This document shows, piece by piece, positions 18,347 to 28,066 of a stretch of 64,000 nt of DNA. The stretch comes from Pleurocapsa minor GSE-CHR-MK 17-07R (GTDB lineage Bacteria; Chloroflexota; Anaerolineae; Aggregatilineales; Phototrophicaceae). The position numbers were made by a program, and so were the translations under genes. The stretch spans positions 62,001-126,000 of the forward strand of contig JAHHHY010000009.1 of assembly GCA_019359125.1 (NCBI GenBank), read 5' to 3'. The notes below the pieces were generated by a model. The model saw only the letters and a program-made list of their open reading frames with translations, had not been told where the DNA came from and ran no database searches. Positions within the stretch are counted from its first letter, which is position 1. Each line of letters starts with the position of its first letter.

Positions 18347-19336
18347 ATGTCCGGCGACAGTATGATTACAAATGAGATTGTTCAGGTCATCAGACTGGCT
18401 GGTGAGCGGCACGCTGAGCCGGAAGTGGCCAGCACTTACGAAGCCCTGATGCGCGTGATCGAGTCGCATGGCGATGGGACCCAGATTTATCGGGGCAGGC
18501 CGCTGTCTGAGCAGATGCTGGCGAATCTGACGCCGTGGTTTCGGCGCATGGAGCGCCTCAATGCGCTCGACCCCGCCCTGCTGAATGCGGTCGGCCTGCT
18601 CAATCAGATTCTGACACGGCCCCTCATGGCGCAGCCTGACGAGATCGTGCTGCCTGCAGAGGTGGTGCTTGCCGATGAGATCGTGCCCTACATCGATCCG
18701 TCTATCCCTGACTTTTCCCGGCAGGCACATTTCCCGCAGCAGCCCGCGCAGTATGCCAACAAGATCGTGAATATCGGCTCGATTAGCCAAGGCGTAATCA
18801 ATCTTAATGATGGGGATGTCTATGTCGCTCCGCCCGAGATGGACACTGCTGAAGACGAACGCGCCAGCCAGGAAGTTGAGACGGTGCTCGACCCCGGCCA
18901 GCAGATTGACGCGATGATCAGCTATGCGCATAAAGATGCCCGCTGGATGCGCCGGATTGCGGCCAGCCTGCGCGCGCATAACCTGGGCGTGTGGACCGAT
19001 GAGGGTATCGCGGTGGGGACGCCGTTCTGGTCGCGCGCGATTGAGGACGCCATCCGCCGGGCGGGCTGTATCGTGCTGCTGATGACCCCGGCCGCCAAGA
19101 AGTCTGAATATGTGGACAAGGAACTGGCCTGCGCCGATCTGTACAAGGTGCCGATCGTGCCGGTGCTGTGCGACGGCGATGCCCGCACGGCGACATCATT
19201 CCTGGCGATGGGGGCGCAGTTTACCGACATGCGTCCGAAACGCCTGCTTTCGGGGTATAACCGCAACATTCAGGAGATCGTCAATGCGGTCAAGGCTCAG
19301 CGCGATGCCAGAAACAGCCGCCTGCTGAAAGCCTGA
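18347..19336 (+). CDS. TIR-domain protein with N-terminal helical (effector-associated-domain-like) region
   Basis: C-terminal DAMISYAHKDARWMRRIAASLRAHNLGVWTDEG...SEYVDKELACAD; about 100-aa helical N-terminus. Confidence 0.8.
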   Translation: MSGDSMITNEIVQVIRLAGERHAEPEVASTYEALMRVIESHGDGTQIYRGRPLSEQMLANLTPWFRRMERLNALDPALLNAVGLLNQILTRPLMAQPDEIVLPAEVVLADEIVPYIDPSIPDFSRQAHFPQQPAQYANKIVNIGSISQGVINLNDGDVYVAPPEMDTAEDERASQEVETVLDPGQQIDAMISYAHKDARWMRRIAASLRAHNLGVWTDEGIAVGTPFWSRAIEDAIRRAGCIVLLMTPAAKKSEYVDKELACADLYKVPIVPVLCDGDARTATSFLAMGAQFTDMRPKRLLSGYNRNIQEIVNAVKAQRDARNSRLLKA

Positions 19337-19338
19337 AT

Positions 19339-19785
19339 TCACGGCTTGACCATCAGCCGGAAGCTGTAGCCGCGCCAGCCCCACAGCACGGTCGGCACCA
19401 GCCATTTCAGCGCCAGCACCACTGGCGCCCGCCACACGCTCAGCGGCTGGTAGCCATAGCGCGCATACAGCGCCTCGCGTTTCGTCTCGCACAGCAGATA
19501 CAGCGGGCGCGGGGCGTTGGCCTCCAGCGCAGCAATCACCTGCCCGGCGAGGCCGCGTCCGCGATGCGACTCGACCACGATCAGGCTGCCCAATTCGCGA
19601 TGTCCGCCGGGCAGCGGCTTGATCTGGCCGATAGCCACCACCTGCACCGCGCCGGACGCATCGGTATCCTCGGCGATGACGAAATTGGGCCACTTCATAC
19701 TGGTCGGATCCAGCGTTTCATGCCGGATCATCGCGCGGATGGTCTCCGCATCTTCGGCGCGTGCAGCGCGTATCGTAACGGGCAT
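19339..19785 (-). CDS. GNAT-family N-acetyltransferase
   Basis: ELGSLIVVESHRGRGLAGQVIAAL. Confidence 0.85.
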   Translation of the reverse strand: MPVTIRAARAEDAETIRAMIRHETLDPTSMKWPNFVIAEDTDASGAVQVVAIGQIKPLPGGHRELGSLIVVESHRGRGLAGQVIAALEANAPRPLYLLCETKREALYARYGYQPLSVWRAPVVLALKWLVPTVLWGWRGYSFRLMVKP

Positions 19786-19832
19786 TCAGACACTCCATGC
19801 AGGGGCGGACTGCCTGTGCTACAATCCGCGCT

Positions 19833-21173
19833 ATGAGACGATTTTTGCCCTATTCTATCGCTTTTCTGGTCATTGCGGCGGGCTGTGCGCCTGCCCCGTC
19901 TGCCAGCGTGCCCGCCGCCGATGTCGTGATTTTCCCTACGATGACGGCCGGGCGCGTGGTGCGTGGCGACCTGCCGCCAGCGGCGGCCGCTTCCGGCCAG
20001 ACAGGACTGGCGAACCCGGCCACGGCCATCGCGCTGGCGAACATGCCCACGCCCACGCCCAATACCACCGCCTGTCCCGCGCCTGACGCGTCGGCATCGC
20101 TGGCGGCCAACAGCCCTGACGGGGCACCACGTACATCTGCGGCGGTTACCACCGCGATCGAGCGTTATCTGACCGCGGGCGGCAGCGCGGGCGGTATGGA
20201 GAGTGTTTTGCGCGATACCTGGGGCATGCTGGAGACCGGCTTCGTGCGCGGGGACCTCGACCTGACCGGCGACGGCACGCCCGAAGTGCTGCTCAGCTAC
20301 CGTGCACCCGACGCGGGCGGCTCGCTCGTCATTTATGGCTGCGCAGACGGCCGCTACCTGGAGCGCTATCAGGCCATTATGAGCGAGGACAGCACGGCCG
20401 CACCGCCGACCCTGCTGAATGTCGCTGACCTGAACGCCAACGGCCGGCCTGACCTGCTGTTTTCGGCGGTCGCCTGCGGTGAAGATGGCGACCTGTGCCA
20501 GACGACCACGCAGATCACGGCCTGGGATGCCCCGCGCGGCCGCTTTGTCAATCTGCTGGGTGGTGGCGTGACCAGCGCCGAAGCCCCCACGCCGGTGGAT
20601 ATCGACGGCGACCGCATCACCGAAATCGTCGTGCGCATGACCGACGATGGCGACGCCCAGACCGGCCCGCTGCGCACCGGCCAGATCATCTATGACTGGG
20701 ACGGCGGCACCTATGTGCGCAGCTATACCGAGTACGACCCGCCGCGCTTCCGCGTGCAGATGATCCATGATGCCGACGAGGCCTATTCGCAGGGGCGCAC
20801 CCGCGACGCGATTGCACTCTATCGCCTCGCCATCGACAGCCCGGCGTTGGAAAACTGGCAGAATGACGACGCCGGCACGCTGGTGTCGTATGCGCGCTAT
20901 CGCCTGCTGATCGCCTATGCCGACCTGGAAGCCCCGGAACTGATCTCGACGCACGCGGAAATCCTGGCGCTCTACCCGGACCTGGCGCTGGCCCCGGTGT
21001 ATGCCGAGCTGGCGATTCGCTTTTGGGACGGCCTGCAGGCGGCCAACAATCTGCGCTCTGCCTGCGAGGCGGTGCGTGCGGTGATCGCTGCGCGGCCGGA
21101 GGCGGTTGGCCTGCTGAATCGCTATGGCGCGCTTAGCCCGGTCTATGATGCCCAGTCGGTCTGCCCGTACTGA
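19833..21173 (+). CDS. Predicted lipoprotein with VCBS/FG-GAP-like region
   Basis: Lipobox LVIAAGC; DLTGDGTPEVLLSY, DLNANGRPDLLFSA. Confidence 0.6.
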   Translation: MRRFLPYSIAFLVIAAGCAPAPSASVPAADVVIFPTMTAGRVVRGDLPPAAAASGQTGLANPATAIALANMPTPTPNTTACPAPDASASLAANSPDGAPRTSAAVTTAIERYLTAGGSAGGMESVLRDTWGMLETGFVRGDLDLTGDGTPEVLLSYRAPDAGGSLVIYGCADGRYLERYQAIMSEDSTAAPPTLLNVADLNANGRPDLLFSAVACGEDGDLCQTTTQITAWDAPRGRFVNLLGGGVTSAEAPTPVDIDGDRITEIVVRMTDDGDAQTGPLRTGQIIYDWDGGTYVRSYTEYDPPRFRVQMIHDADEAYSQGRTRDAIALYRLAIDSPALENWQNDDAGTLVSYARYRLLIAYADLEAPELISTHAEILALYPDLALAPVYAELAIRFWDGLQAANNLRSACEAVRAVIAARPEAVGLLNRYGALSPVYDAQSVCPY

Positions 21174-21272
21174 TCTGTATCCCCGAATTGCATCTGCATA
21201 TGCGGATATAATGCGCGGCCGGATACCCGTACACTGAGGCTATCGCAAAACATGCAGCCGGGAGCATCCCCT

Positions 21273-22355
21273 ATGACGACCCCTTCGTTTGATGAGCAGG
21301 CATGGCAGGCTGTCATCAGCCGCGACAAGCGCGCCGATGGCGAGTTTGTGTATGCGGTGCGCACGACCGGCGTCTTCTGCCGGCCGTCATGTGCCTCGCG
21401 CCAGCCGCGCCGCGAAAATGTCCGCTTTTTCGCGCTGCCTGCCGCCGCCGAACATGCCGGATTCCGCCCGTGTAAACGCTGTCATCCGCACCAGGCCGCC
21501 CTGTCAGACCCACGCGTCGCGCTGGCCCAGCGCATGGCCGACCATCTGGAGGCGCACAGCGCAGACGGAGACGCGACCTCGCTGGCCGCGCTCAGCCAGA
21601 CCTTCAGCTATGCCGCGGGCTACGTGCAGGAAGTGTTTAAAGAAATCGTGGGGGTGACGCCGCATCAGTATGTGGAGGCGCTGCGCCTGCGCCAGTTCAG
21701 GCACGCGCTGAAATCACACGAGAGCGTGGCTGAGGCCGTGTATCATGCCGGCTATGGCTCTGTCAGCCGCGCCTACGAGCGCGCCAGCGACCGGCTGGGC
21801 ATGACGCCCGCGCAGTATCAGAAAGGTGGCCCGATGCTGGATATTCGCTATACCACGGCCGACACCCCGCTGGGGACACTGCTGGTGGCCGTGACCGAAC
21901 GCGGCGTGTGCGCGGTGGGCCTGTATGACGACGCGCAGGCGGCCCTGTCGGCGCTGGAGCGTGAGTATCCGCAGGCCGGCTTGTCGCGCCAGGATGAGGC
22001 GCTGAATGCGGTGCTGGGCGATGTGCTGTCCGCCGTCATGGCAGGGGCTGCACCCGCGCATGACCTGGCCTTTGACGTGCAGGCGACCGCGTTTCAGTGG
22101 AAAGTGTGGCACGCGCTGCAGCAGATTCCGCGTGGCGAGACGCGCACCTACAGCCAGATCGCCCATGCGATTGGCCAGCCCACTGCTGCCCGTGCCGTGG
22201 CGACCGCCTGCGCCAGTAATCATCTGGCGGTGCTGATTCCGTGTCATCGTGTGATTGGCGCGGATGGCGCCCTGCGTGGCTACAAATGGGGCACGGCGCG
22301 CAAGGCCGCACTGCTGGCCCGTGAGGCGCAGACGGAGCCTGTGGCCGCTGGATAA
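21273..22355 (+). CDS. ada: Ada: bifunctional transcriptional activator / methylated-DNA-protein-cysteine methyltransferase
   Basis: GVFCRPSCASRQPRRENVRFF, PCKRCHP, AraC HTH, C-terminal IPCHRVI. Confidence 0.95.
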   Translation: MTTPSFDEQAWQAVISRDKRADGEFVYAVRTTGVFCRPSCASRQPRRENVRFFALPAAAEHAGFRPCKRCHPHQAALSDPRVALAQRMADHLEAHSADGDATSLAALSQTFSYAAGYVQEVFKEIVGVTPHQYVEALRLRQFRHALKSHESVAEAVYHAGYGSVSRAYERASDRLGMTPAQYQKGGPMLDIRYTTADTPLGTLLVAVTERGVCAVGLYDDAQAALSALEREYPQAGLSRQDEALNAVLGDVLSAVMAGAAPAHDLAFDVQATAFQWKVWHALQQIPRGETRTYSQIAHAIGQPTAARAVATACASNHLAVLIPCHRVIGADGALRGYKWGTARKAALLAREAQTEPVAAG

Positions 22356-22357
22356 CT

Positions 22358-24367
22358 TCAGGATGGTGGCAGTGTGCCAGCGCGCAGCGTCTCCTGCGTG
22401 ACCAGGATATTTGGGCCGTACTGCACGTACTGCGGCGTGGGCGCGCCCGCCATCTGCTGAATGGTCGAAATGTAGAGCAGGCGCGCACCCTCGCTGTGAT
22501 CGAGCGACAGTGATCCGCGAACGAAGCGCCCTGCTTCGATATAAGGGATGATGGAAGCCTCGGCATTCACGCTGAAAATCGAGGTTTGTTCAGGCCCGAC
22601 GCCCGATGCTTCCAGTCCCTCCACCAGCCCGTAGGCCAGCGTGTCCATGCTGCTCAGCAGCACCTGCGGCGGATTACTGGCCTGCTGCACATACGACTGG
22701 ATGCTGCTGCTGGCTGTTTCCTGGGTCAGCGCGTCCACTTCGCCCAGCCAGCGCACCGTCGGCGCATATTCGGCCAGCGCGTCGCGTGCGCCCTGTATGC
22801 GCAGGACGCCCCCGGCATACGCTTGTGGATACACGCCCAGCACGCCGCCGGTGCCGCCCAGCGTGCGGTTCATATACAGCGCGGCAGACAGGCCAATCTG
22901 ATAGCCGATCGCGTAATTCTGGGCATCGAGCTGGGCCCCGTCTTCATAATCGGTCACCGACATGAAGGTCACGGCCTGATTTCGTGCGATGATCCTGTCC
23001 AGCAGCGGGGTCAGCTTTACAGTGTCCAGCGCGCAGATGATGAAGGCACTCGCGCCATCCTCAATGGCCTGTTGCAACAGCGTGACCTGCCGGTCTTCGT
23101 CGCCCTCGCCATCCAGCACGCGCAGGTCCAGGCCATCACGTTCGCTCAGGCCTTCCAGGTCTTCATGTATGCTGCGCTGGATCTCCGACCTGCCAGAGCA
23201 CAGCAGCACCGCGATGTAACCACCACCAAGCTGCTGCCTGACGCGCGCGCGCAGCACATCGAAGGGCGCGAGCGACATGTTCTGGCTGGTGCCGATTTCA
23301 CCTTCAACGACGAGCGGCGGGCGCGTGAACAGGATGAGCAGCGTGACGAGCAGCCAGACAAGCACAGCCGCCAGGCCATAGAGCACGTGACGCACGGTCA
23401 GCCCGCCCGTCTCCGGTGGTTTTACAGGCGTTGACTGCTGCTTTGAGTGATCCAACAGGCGGGCGACGATGTCGTCGCTTTGTACGCCATGACGCAGGCC
23501 GGGGACGGCGCTGGTTTCCGAGGAAATGCCCAGCACTTCCTGCAATTCGTTGGCCATCTGCTCGGCTGTGACATAGCGCGCTTCCGGGTCTTTGGCCAGC
23601 GCCCGCAGCACCACCGATTCCAGCTCGGGCGGCACCTGCGGATTGAAGTCTGCCAGCGGCGGCGGTTGATGATTGACATGCGCGTTCAGCATGCTCATCA
23701 CGTTGTTGCCGGTGATTTCAAACGGGGGGCGGCCTGCCAGCATGTGATAGAGCAGCACGCCCATGCTGTAGACATCGCTGCGGGTGGTGGCCGTCTTGCC
23801 CTGCACCAGTTCCGGCGAGACATACGACGGTGTGCCCACCAGCATGTCGCTTTGCGTGATTTTGGTGCCATACTGCACGAAGGTGGCCAGGCCAAAGTCG
23901 CTCAGGATCGGATTTTTATCTTCGTCGAGCAGCACATTGGCGGGCTTGATATCGCGGTGGATGACGCCGTGCATGTGGGCGTGGCCCAGCGCCCGCGCCA
24001 CCGGCAGAAACAGTTCTGTCGCGCCGCTGACGGAGAACGGCTGTTTGTCTATTTCGTCGGCCAGCGTGCCGCCGGTCACCAGCCGCATCGCCATATAGGC
24101 ATAGCGATGATCGATCATGCCGTAGCCGTAAATTGGCACAATGTGCAGGTGTTCCAGGCCGGCGATAATGCTGGCCTCGCGCTCGAATCGATGCGAGAAT
24201 TCGTCGTGGTTTTCGTTGCTCACATCCAGGTCGACGATCTTTATGGCCAGTATGCGCCGCATCGACACCTGCCGGGCGCGATAAACCACGGCCATTCCGC
24301 CGCGGCCGATCCGCTCGATCAGCTCGAAATCCCCGATCCGCTGGCCAGTCAGATTAATGTCAAACAT
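22358..24367 (-). CDS. Ser/Thr protein kinase - TM - type I periplasmic-binding-protein-like sensor (copy 1)
   Basis: IGRGGMAVVYRA, AIK, HRDIKPANVLLD, DFG; TM HVLYGLAAVLVWLLVTLLILF; C-terminal sugar-binding-protein-like domain. Confidence 0.9.
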   Translation of the reverse strand: MFDINLTGQRIGDFELIERIGRGGMAVVYRARQVSMRRILAIKIVDLDVSNENHDEFSHRFEREASIIAGLEHLHIVPIYGYGMIDHRYAYMAMRLVTGGTLADEIDKQPFSVSGATELFLPVARALGHAHMHGVIHRDIKPANVLLDEDKNPILSDFGLATFVQYGTKITQSDMLVGTPSYVSPELVQGKTATTRSDVYSMGVLLYHMLAGRPPFEITGNNVMSMLNAHVNHQPPPLADFNPQVPPELESVVLRALAKDPEARYVTAEQMANELQEVLGISSETSAVPGLRHGVQSDDIVARLLDHSKQQSTPVKPPETGGLTVRHVLYGLAAVLVWLLVTLLILFTRPPLVVEGEIGTSQNMSLAPFDVLRARVRQQLGGGYIAVLLCSGRSEIQRSIHEDLEGLSERDGLDLRVLDGEGDEDRQVTLLQQAIEDGASAFIICALDTVKLTPLLDRIIARNQAVTFMSVTDYEDGAQLDAQNYAIGYQIGLSAALYMNRTLGGTGGVLGVYPQAYAGGVLRIQGARDALAEYAPTVRWLGEVDALTQETASSSIQSYVQQASNPPQVLLSSMDTLAYGLVEGLEASGVGPEQTSIFSVNAEASIIPYIEAGRFVRGSLSLDHSEGARLLYISTIQQMAGAPTPQYVQYGPNILVTQETLRAGTLPPS

Positions 24368-24421
24368 AGCGTTTGCCCGGTTTCCAGGATACTTGCCCGG
24401 TCATGCAGACTGTATCCGTTT

Positions 24422-26527
24422 TCAGGATTCGCCCTCGACCGTGCTGCTCACCTGAAGCGAGTCCTGTGTGACGATGCTGCCTGGCGGCACCAGATATGTC
24501 TCCGGCACCACCGTGCCCGCCAGCATCTTCACCAGGGCATTGATCGCCACGATGGAGAAGTCGCGGCGGTTGACCTCCAGCGAGGCGCGAATGTAATAGT
24601 CGTCGCGGATGTACTGCTGCGCGACCGGCTCGGCATCGACGCTGCTGATATACACATCGTCTGGCGAGATGCCGGTGGCCTGCATGGCCTCGATCGCGCC
24701 AAATGCCCCGGCATCGTTGATGCTCAGGATCAGGTTGAATTCCAGGCCTTCTTCGATCAGGCGGGCGATATTGGTGCGCCCGTTTTCGCGCGTCGCGCCG
24801 GGGGTATTGGCCACCACCTCGGCATTCGGCGCCACGCTCAGCATGCCATCGACCAGCCCCTGGGCGCGGTCCATCAGTGTGGGGAAGCTGGGATAATCCA
24901 GCACGATAGCCTGGGCGCTGCCGCCCAGATACCGATTGACAATTTCGCCCCCGGCCATGCCCGCCGCATAGCCCATCTGATAGTCGTCGCCTGCGATCAG
25001 CACGCCGTCGGTGTACATGGGCATGGTGGCGGCCATGTATACGGTGGGGATGCGCGCCTCGCGCAGGGACTCCAGCGCGTTCGCTAGCACGGACGGGTCC
25101 AGCGGGCAGACAATCAGCCCGACGGCGCCGTCGGCCCGCGCGCGCTCGATCAGCGTGAGCTGGAGATAGGGGTCGGCGTTGCCGTCGTATACGCGGTACT
25201 CCAGGCCATAGGCGCGCGCCATGTCACCGATTTCGCGCGTCTGGGTGGCGTGGTAATCGGTACTCTGGGTGCAGGCGACATAGGCGACCATGCCATCTTC
25301 GCCCGCCCGGCGCACCGCAGCATCGATTTCTGCCTGAGTGGGGATGCTGCCCTGCAGGCTGGCCACCTGCCCAACCAGCACCATCGGGCCGGTGGCAGGC
25401 GGATCCGGCTGGGCATTGCCGCGGCCGGAGAGGCCCAGCACGACAGCGGCCACAAGGACCAGCGCACCGGCTATCACAGCCATTTGCACTCGGCGGTCTT
25501 TTTTAAGCAGGTCGCCCACCGTCATGCGCTGCACAGCGGGCGCGTCCGGGGCTTTAAGCGCGGGCGCCTGTGCCGCTATGGTCGGCGGGGAGGCCGGGCT
25601 GACGCTGGCGCTCGCACCGGACTCAACCGGTTTTTCCGGTTTGGGGCGGGGCAGTTTCCCGGTGCTGATTCGTGTTTGCCGCCCCAGCGCATCGTTCAGC
25701 GCCTGGGCCATATCTTCGGCGCGCTCATAGCGGCCGATGCGGTCTTTGTCCAGCGCGCGCAGGATGACATCCTCCAGCGCGGGCGTCACCGCCGGATTGA
25801 TGACCGACGGCGGCACAGGAATCTTTTCCAGATGCTGATAGATGACCGACACCATGTTGAAGTCGTCGCTGTCGAATGGCGGTTTGCCTGCCATCATGTG
25901 GTAGAGCAGCACGCCCATGCTGTAGATGTCGCTGCGCGTATCCAGATCTTCGCCGCGCAGTTGTTCCGGCGACATATAGACCGGCGTGCCGACGATGCTG
26001 CCCGTGCGCGTGATATCCTTTGAGTCTTTCAGCAGCTTGGCCAGGCCGAAGTCGGTCAGATAGGCGTTGCCGCTTTCATCCAGCATGATGTTGCTGGGCT
26101 TCAGGTCGCGGTGAATGACCTCCCGCAAGTGGGCGTAGCCCAGGCCGCGTGCAATCTGCGTGAAGATATCGGCGGCGCGGTTGAATTCCAGCGGCCCGGC
26201 CTTTATCAGGTCGGCCAGACTTCCCCCGCGCAGCAGGCGCATCGCCAGGAACGCGACATCGCCATCCACCACGCCATAGTCGTAAATAGGCAGGATGTGC
26301 AGATGCTCCAGCGACGCGATCAGGTTGGCTTCCTGTTCAAAACGCTGCTGAAATTCATTTTTCTGGTCAAGCGTCGTCGGGTCGAGCGGGATGACCTTCA
26401 GCGCCACATCGCGGTTGACCGAGCGCTGGCGCGCGCGATAGACGGTGGCCATGCCTCCGCGGCCAATCCGTTCTCCCACGACAAAGTCGCGCAGCCGTCT
26501 GCCGATATTTGGGTCGGACGATTGCAT
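24422..26527 (-). CDS. Ser/Thr protein kinase - TM - type I periplasmic-binding-protein-like sensor (copy 2)
   Basis: IGRGGMATVYRA, HRDLKPSNIMLD, DFGLAKL; TM VQMAVIAGALVLVAAVVLGLS; C-terminal RbsB/LacI-type fold pattern. Confidence 0.9.
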   Translation of the reverse strand: MQSSDPNIGRRLRDFVVGERIGRGGMATVYRARQRSVNRDVALKVIPLDPTTLDQKNEFQQRFEQEANLIASLEHLHILPIYDYGVVDGDVAFLAMRLLRGGSLADLIKAGPLEFNRAADIFTQIARGLGYAHLREVIHRDLKPSNIMLDESGNAYLTDFGLAKLLKDSKDITRTGSIVGTPVYMSPEQLRGEDLDTRSDIYSMGVLLYHMMAGKPPFDSDDFNMVSVIYQHLEKIPVPPSVINPAVTPALEDVILRALDKDRIGRYERAEDMAQALNDALGRQTRISTGKLPRPKPEKPVESGASASVSPASPPTIAAQAPALKAPDAPAVQRMTVGDLLKKDRRVQMAVIAGALVLVAAVVLGLSGRGNAQPDPPATGPMVLVGQVASLQGSIPTQAEIDAAVRRAGEDGMVAYVACTQSTDYHATQTREIGDMARAYGLEYRVYDGNADPYLQLTLIERARADGAVGLIVCPLDPSVLANALESLREARIPTVYMAATMPMYTDGVLIAGDDYQMGYAAGMAGGEIVNRYLGGSAQAIVLDYPSFPTLMDRAQGLVDGMLSVAPNAEVVANTPGATRENGRTNIARLIEEGLEFNLILSINDAGAFGAIEAMQATGISPDDVYISSVDAEPVAQQYIRDDYYIRASLEVNRRDFSIVAINALVKMLAGTVVPETYLVPPGSIVTQDSLQVSSTVEGES

Positions 26528-26808
26528 AAATTACAGCCTTCGTATGAAGCAATCACAATACCAGTGTAACATTTTTCTGGTCAGATTTACGCCAATTATT
26601 CTCAAGTTTCTGCACGAGTTTCACAAATTCCGACCAGTTTATTTCAGAACCGCAAGAACTCTTAATAATTTGTGTAATAGTCTTATAACACGTTGTATCG
26701 GGCTGGGACGGATGAGCTGGTGCTGAGATGCACGCTGTTTTCGGCTGGAAGCCACAGCTTCAGCGATTGATTCACGGCCCAAATCTCTGCTACAATAGCA
26801 AAATGCTT

Positions 26809-26882
26809 CGGGGCATAGCGCAATTTGGCAGCGCGCCGCGTTTGGGACGCGGAGGTTCTCGGTTCAAGTCCGGGTGCCCCGA
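26809..26882 (+). tRNA. tRNA-Pro (anticodon TGG)
   Basis: Acceptor CGGGGCA/TGCCCCG; anticodon arm CCGCG-TTTGGGA-CGCGG; TTCAAGTC T-loop. Confidence 0.95.
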
Positions 26883-26887
26883 CTTGT

Positions 26888-26958
26888 GCGGGTGTGGTGT
26901 AATGGCAGCACACGACCCTTCCAAGGTCTTAGCGTCAGTTCGAATCTGATCACCCGCT
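26888..26958 (+). tRNA. tRNA-Gly (anticodon TCC)
   Basis: Acceptor GCGGGTG/CACCCGC; anticodon loop CTTCCAA; GTTCGAATC T-loop. Confidence 0.93.
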
Positions 26959-26988
26959 CAGTTTTCTCCCACTCTCCCTCACCAGCGC

Positions 26989-27061
26989 GGGGCTATAGCT
27001 CAACGGTCAGAGCAGGCGGCTCATAACCGCTTGGTTCCAGGTTCGAATCCTGGTGGCCCCA
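26989..27061 (+). tRNA. tRNA with CAT anticodon (Met elongator or Ile2)
   Basis: Acceptor GGGGCTA/TGGCCCC; GGCGG-CTCATAA-CCGCT; GTTCGAATCC. Confidence 0.93.
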
Positions 27062-27181
27062 CACCCGTCTGTTTCCCCCCACATTTTGCAACCTGTTTAC
27101 ACTTTACGCGCACATGTATAACATCTGCTGCGCATACTGGCGTGCAGCGGTTCGCTCAAAAAGTAATGAGACGAGGGGTAT

Positions 27182-28057
27182 ATGAATCCACACGCTGACG
27201 CGCACGATGAACATGATGATGACAAGCCGGTTGGCCGGGTGCTGTCGCGCCGCGAAATCCTGAAGCTGTTTGCGGGCGGCGGTGCTGGTCTGGTCGCCAG
27301 CGCGGGCATTTTCAGGCTCGCTGCGGCGCAGACTGGCTCTACCGCGACGCCAGCCGTCACGCCGACCGCGACCAGTATCCCCACCTGCGTGGTCAAGCCA
27401 GAGCTGACGGAAGGTCCATTTTTTGTGGATAGCCTGCTCAACCGCTCGGACATCCGCGCGGATTCGCTGACCGGCCTCGTGCGCGAAGGCGCGCCCTTTA
27501 ATCTCAAATTTCGCGTGTCGGATGTGAGCGCTGGCACCTGCTCACCGCTGGAAGGCGCGCAGGTCGATATCTGGCACTGCGACGCGCTGGGCGTGTATTC
27601 GGGCGTCGCGTCTGAGGGGACGCCTGACGAGAACTGGCTGCGCGGCTGGCAGCTCACCGACGCGCTGGGCGAGGCCGACTTCCTGACGATTTATCCGGGC
27701 TGGTACAGCGGCCGCGCCGTGCACATTCATTTCAAGGTGCGCACTGATCCGCAGGCCGACAGCGGCTATGAATTCACATCACAGGTATTCTTCGACGACG
27801 ACTTTTCAGCCGCGTTGTTCACCACGACCGAGCCATACAGCGAGAAGGGCATCCAGAACCGGCTGAATACCCAGGATGGCATTTTCCAGAACAGCGACGG
27901 CATGCTCACGCTGACGGTGACCGAAGATGCCGACGGCGGAAGCTATTCAGCCGTATTTGATATCGGCCTGGACCTGAGCGATGCAGGCATCACCAGCAGC
28001 AGCACGGGGAACGGCCCGCGCAGCACCCGCCCGGCCCCGCCGTCGTCCGGCGGGTAA
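27182..28057 (+). CDS. Intradiol ring-cleavage dioxygenase-like protein with Tat-type leader
   Basis: RREILKLFAGGGAGLVASAG leader; LTEGPFFVD, DIWHCDALGVYSGV, YPGWYSGRAVHIHFK. Confidence 0.85.
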   Translation: MNPHADAHDEHDDDKPVGRVLSRREILKLFAGGGAGLVASAGIFRLAAAQTGSTATPAVTPTATSIPTCVVKPELTEGPFFVDSLLNRSDIRADSLTGLVREGAPFNLKFRVSDVSAGTCSPLEGAQVDIWHCDALGVYSGVASEGTPDENWLRGWQLTDALGEADFLTIYPGWYSGRAVHIHFKVRTDPQADSGYEFTSQVFFDDDFSAALFTTTEPYSEKGIQNRLNTQDGIFQNSDGMLTLTVTEDADGGSYSAVFDIGLDLSDAGITSSSTGNGPRSTRPAPPSSGG

Positions 28058-28066
28058 CAGAGCGGC

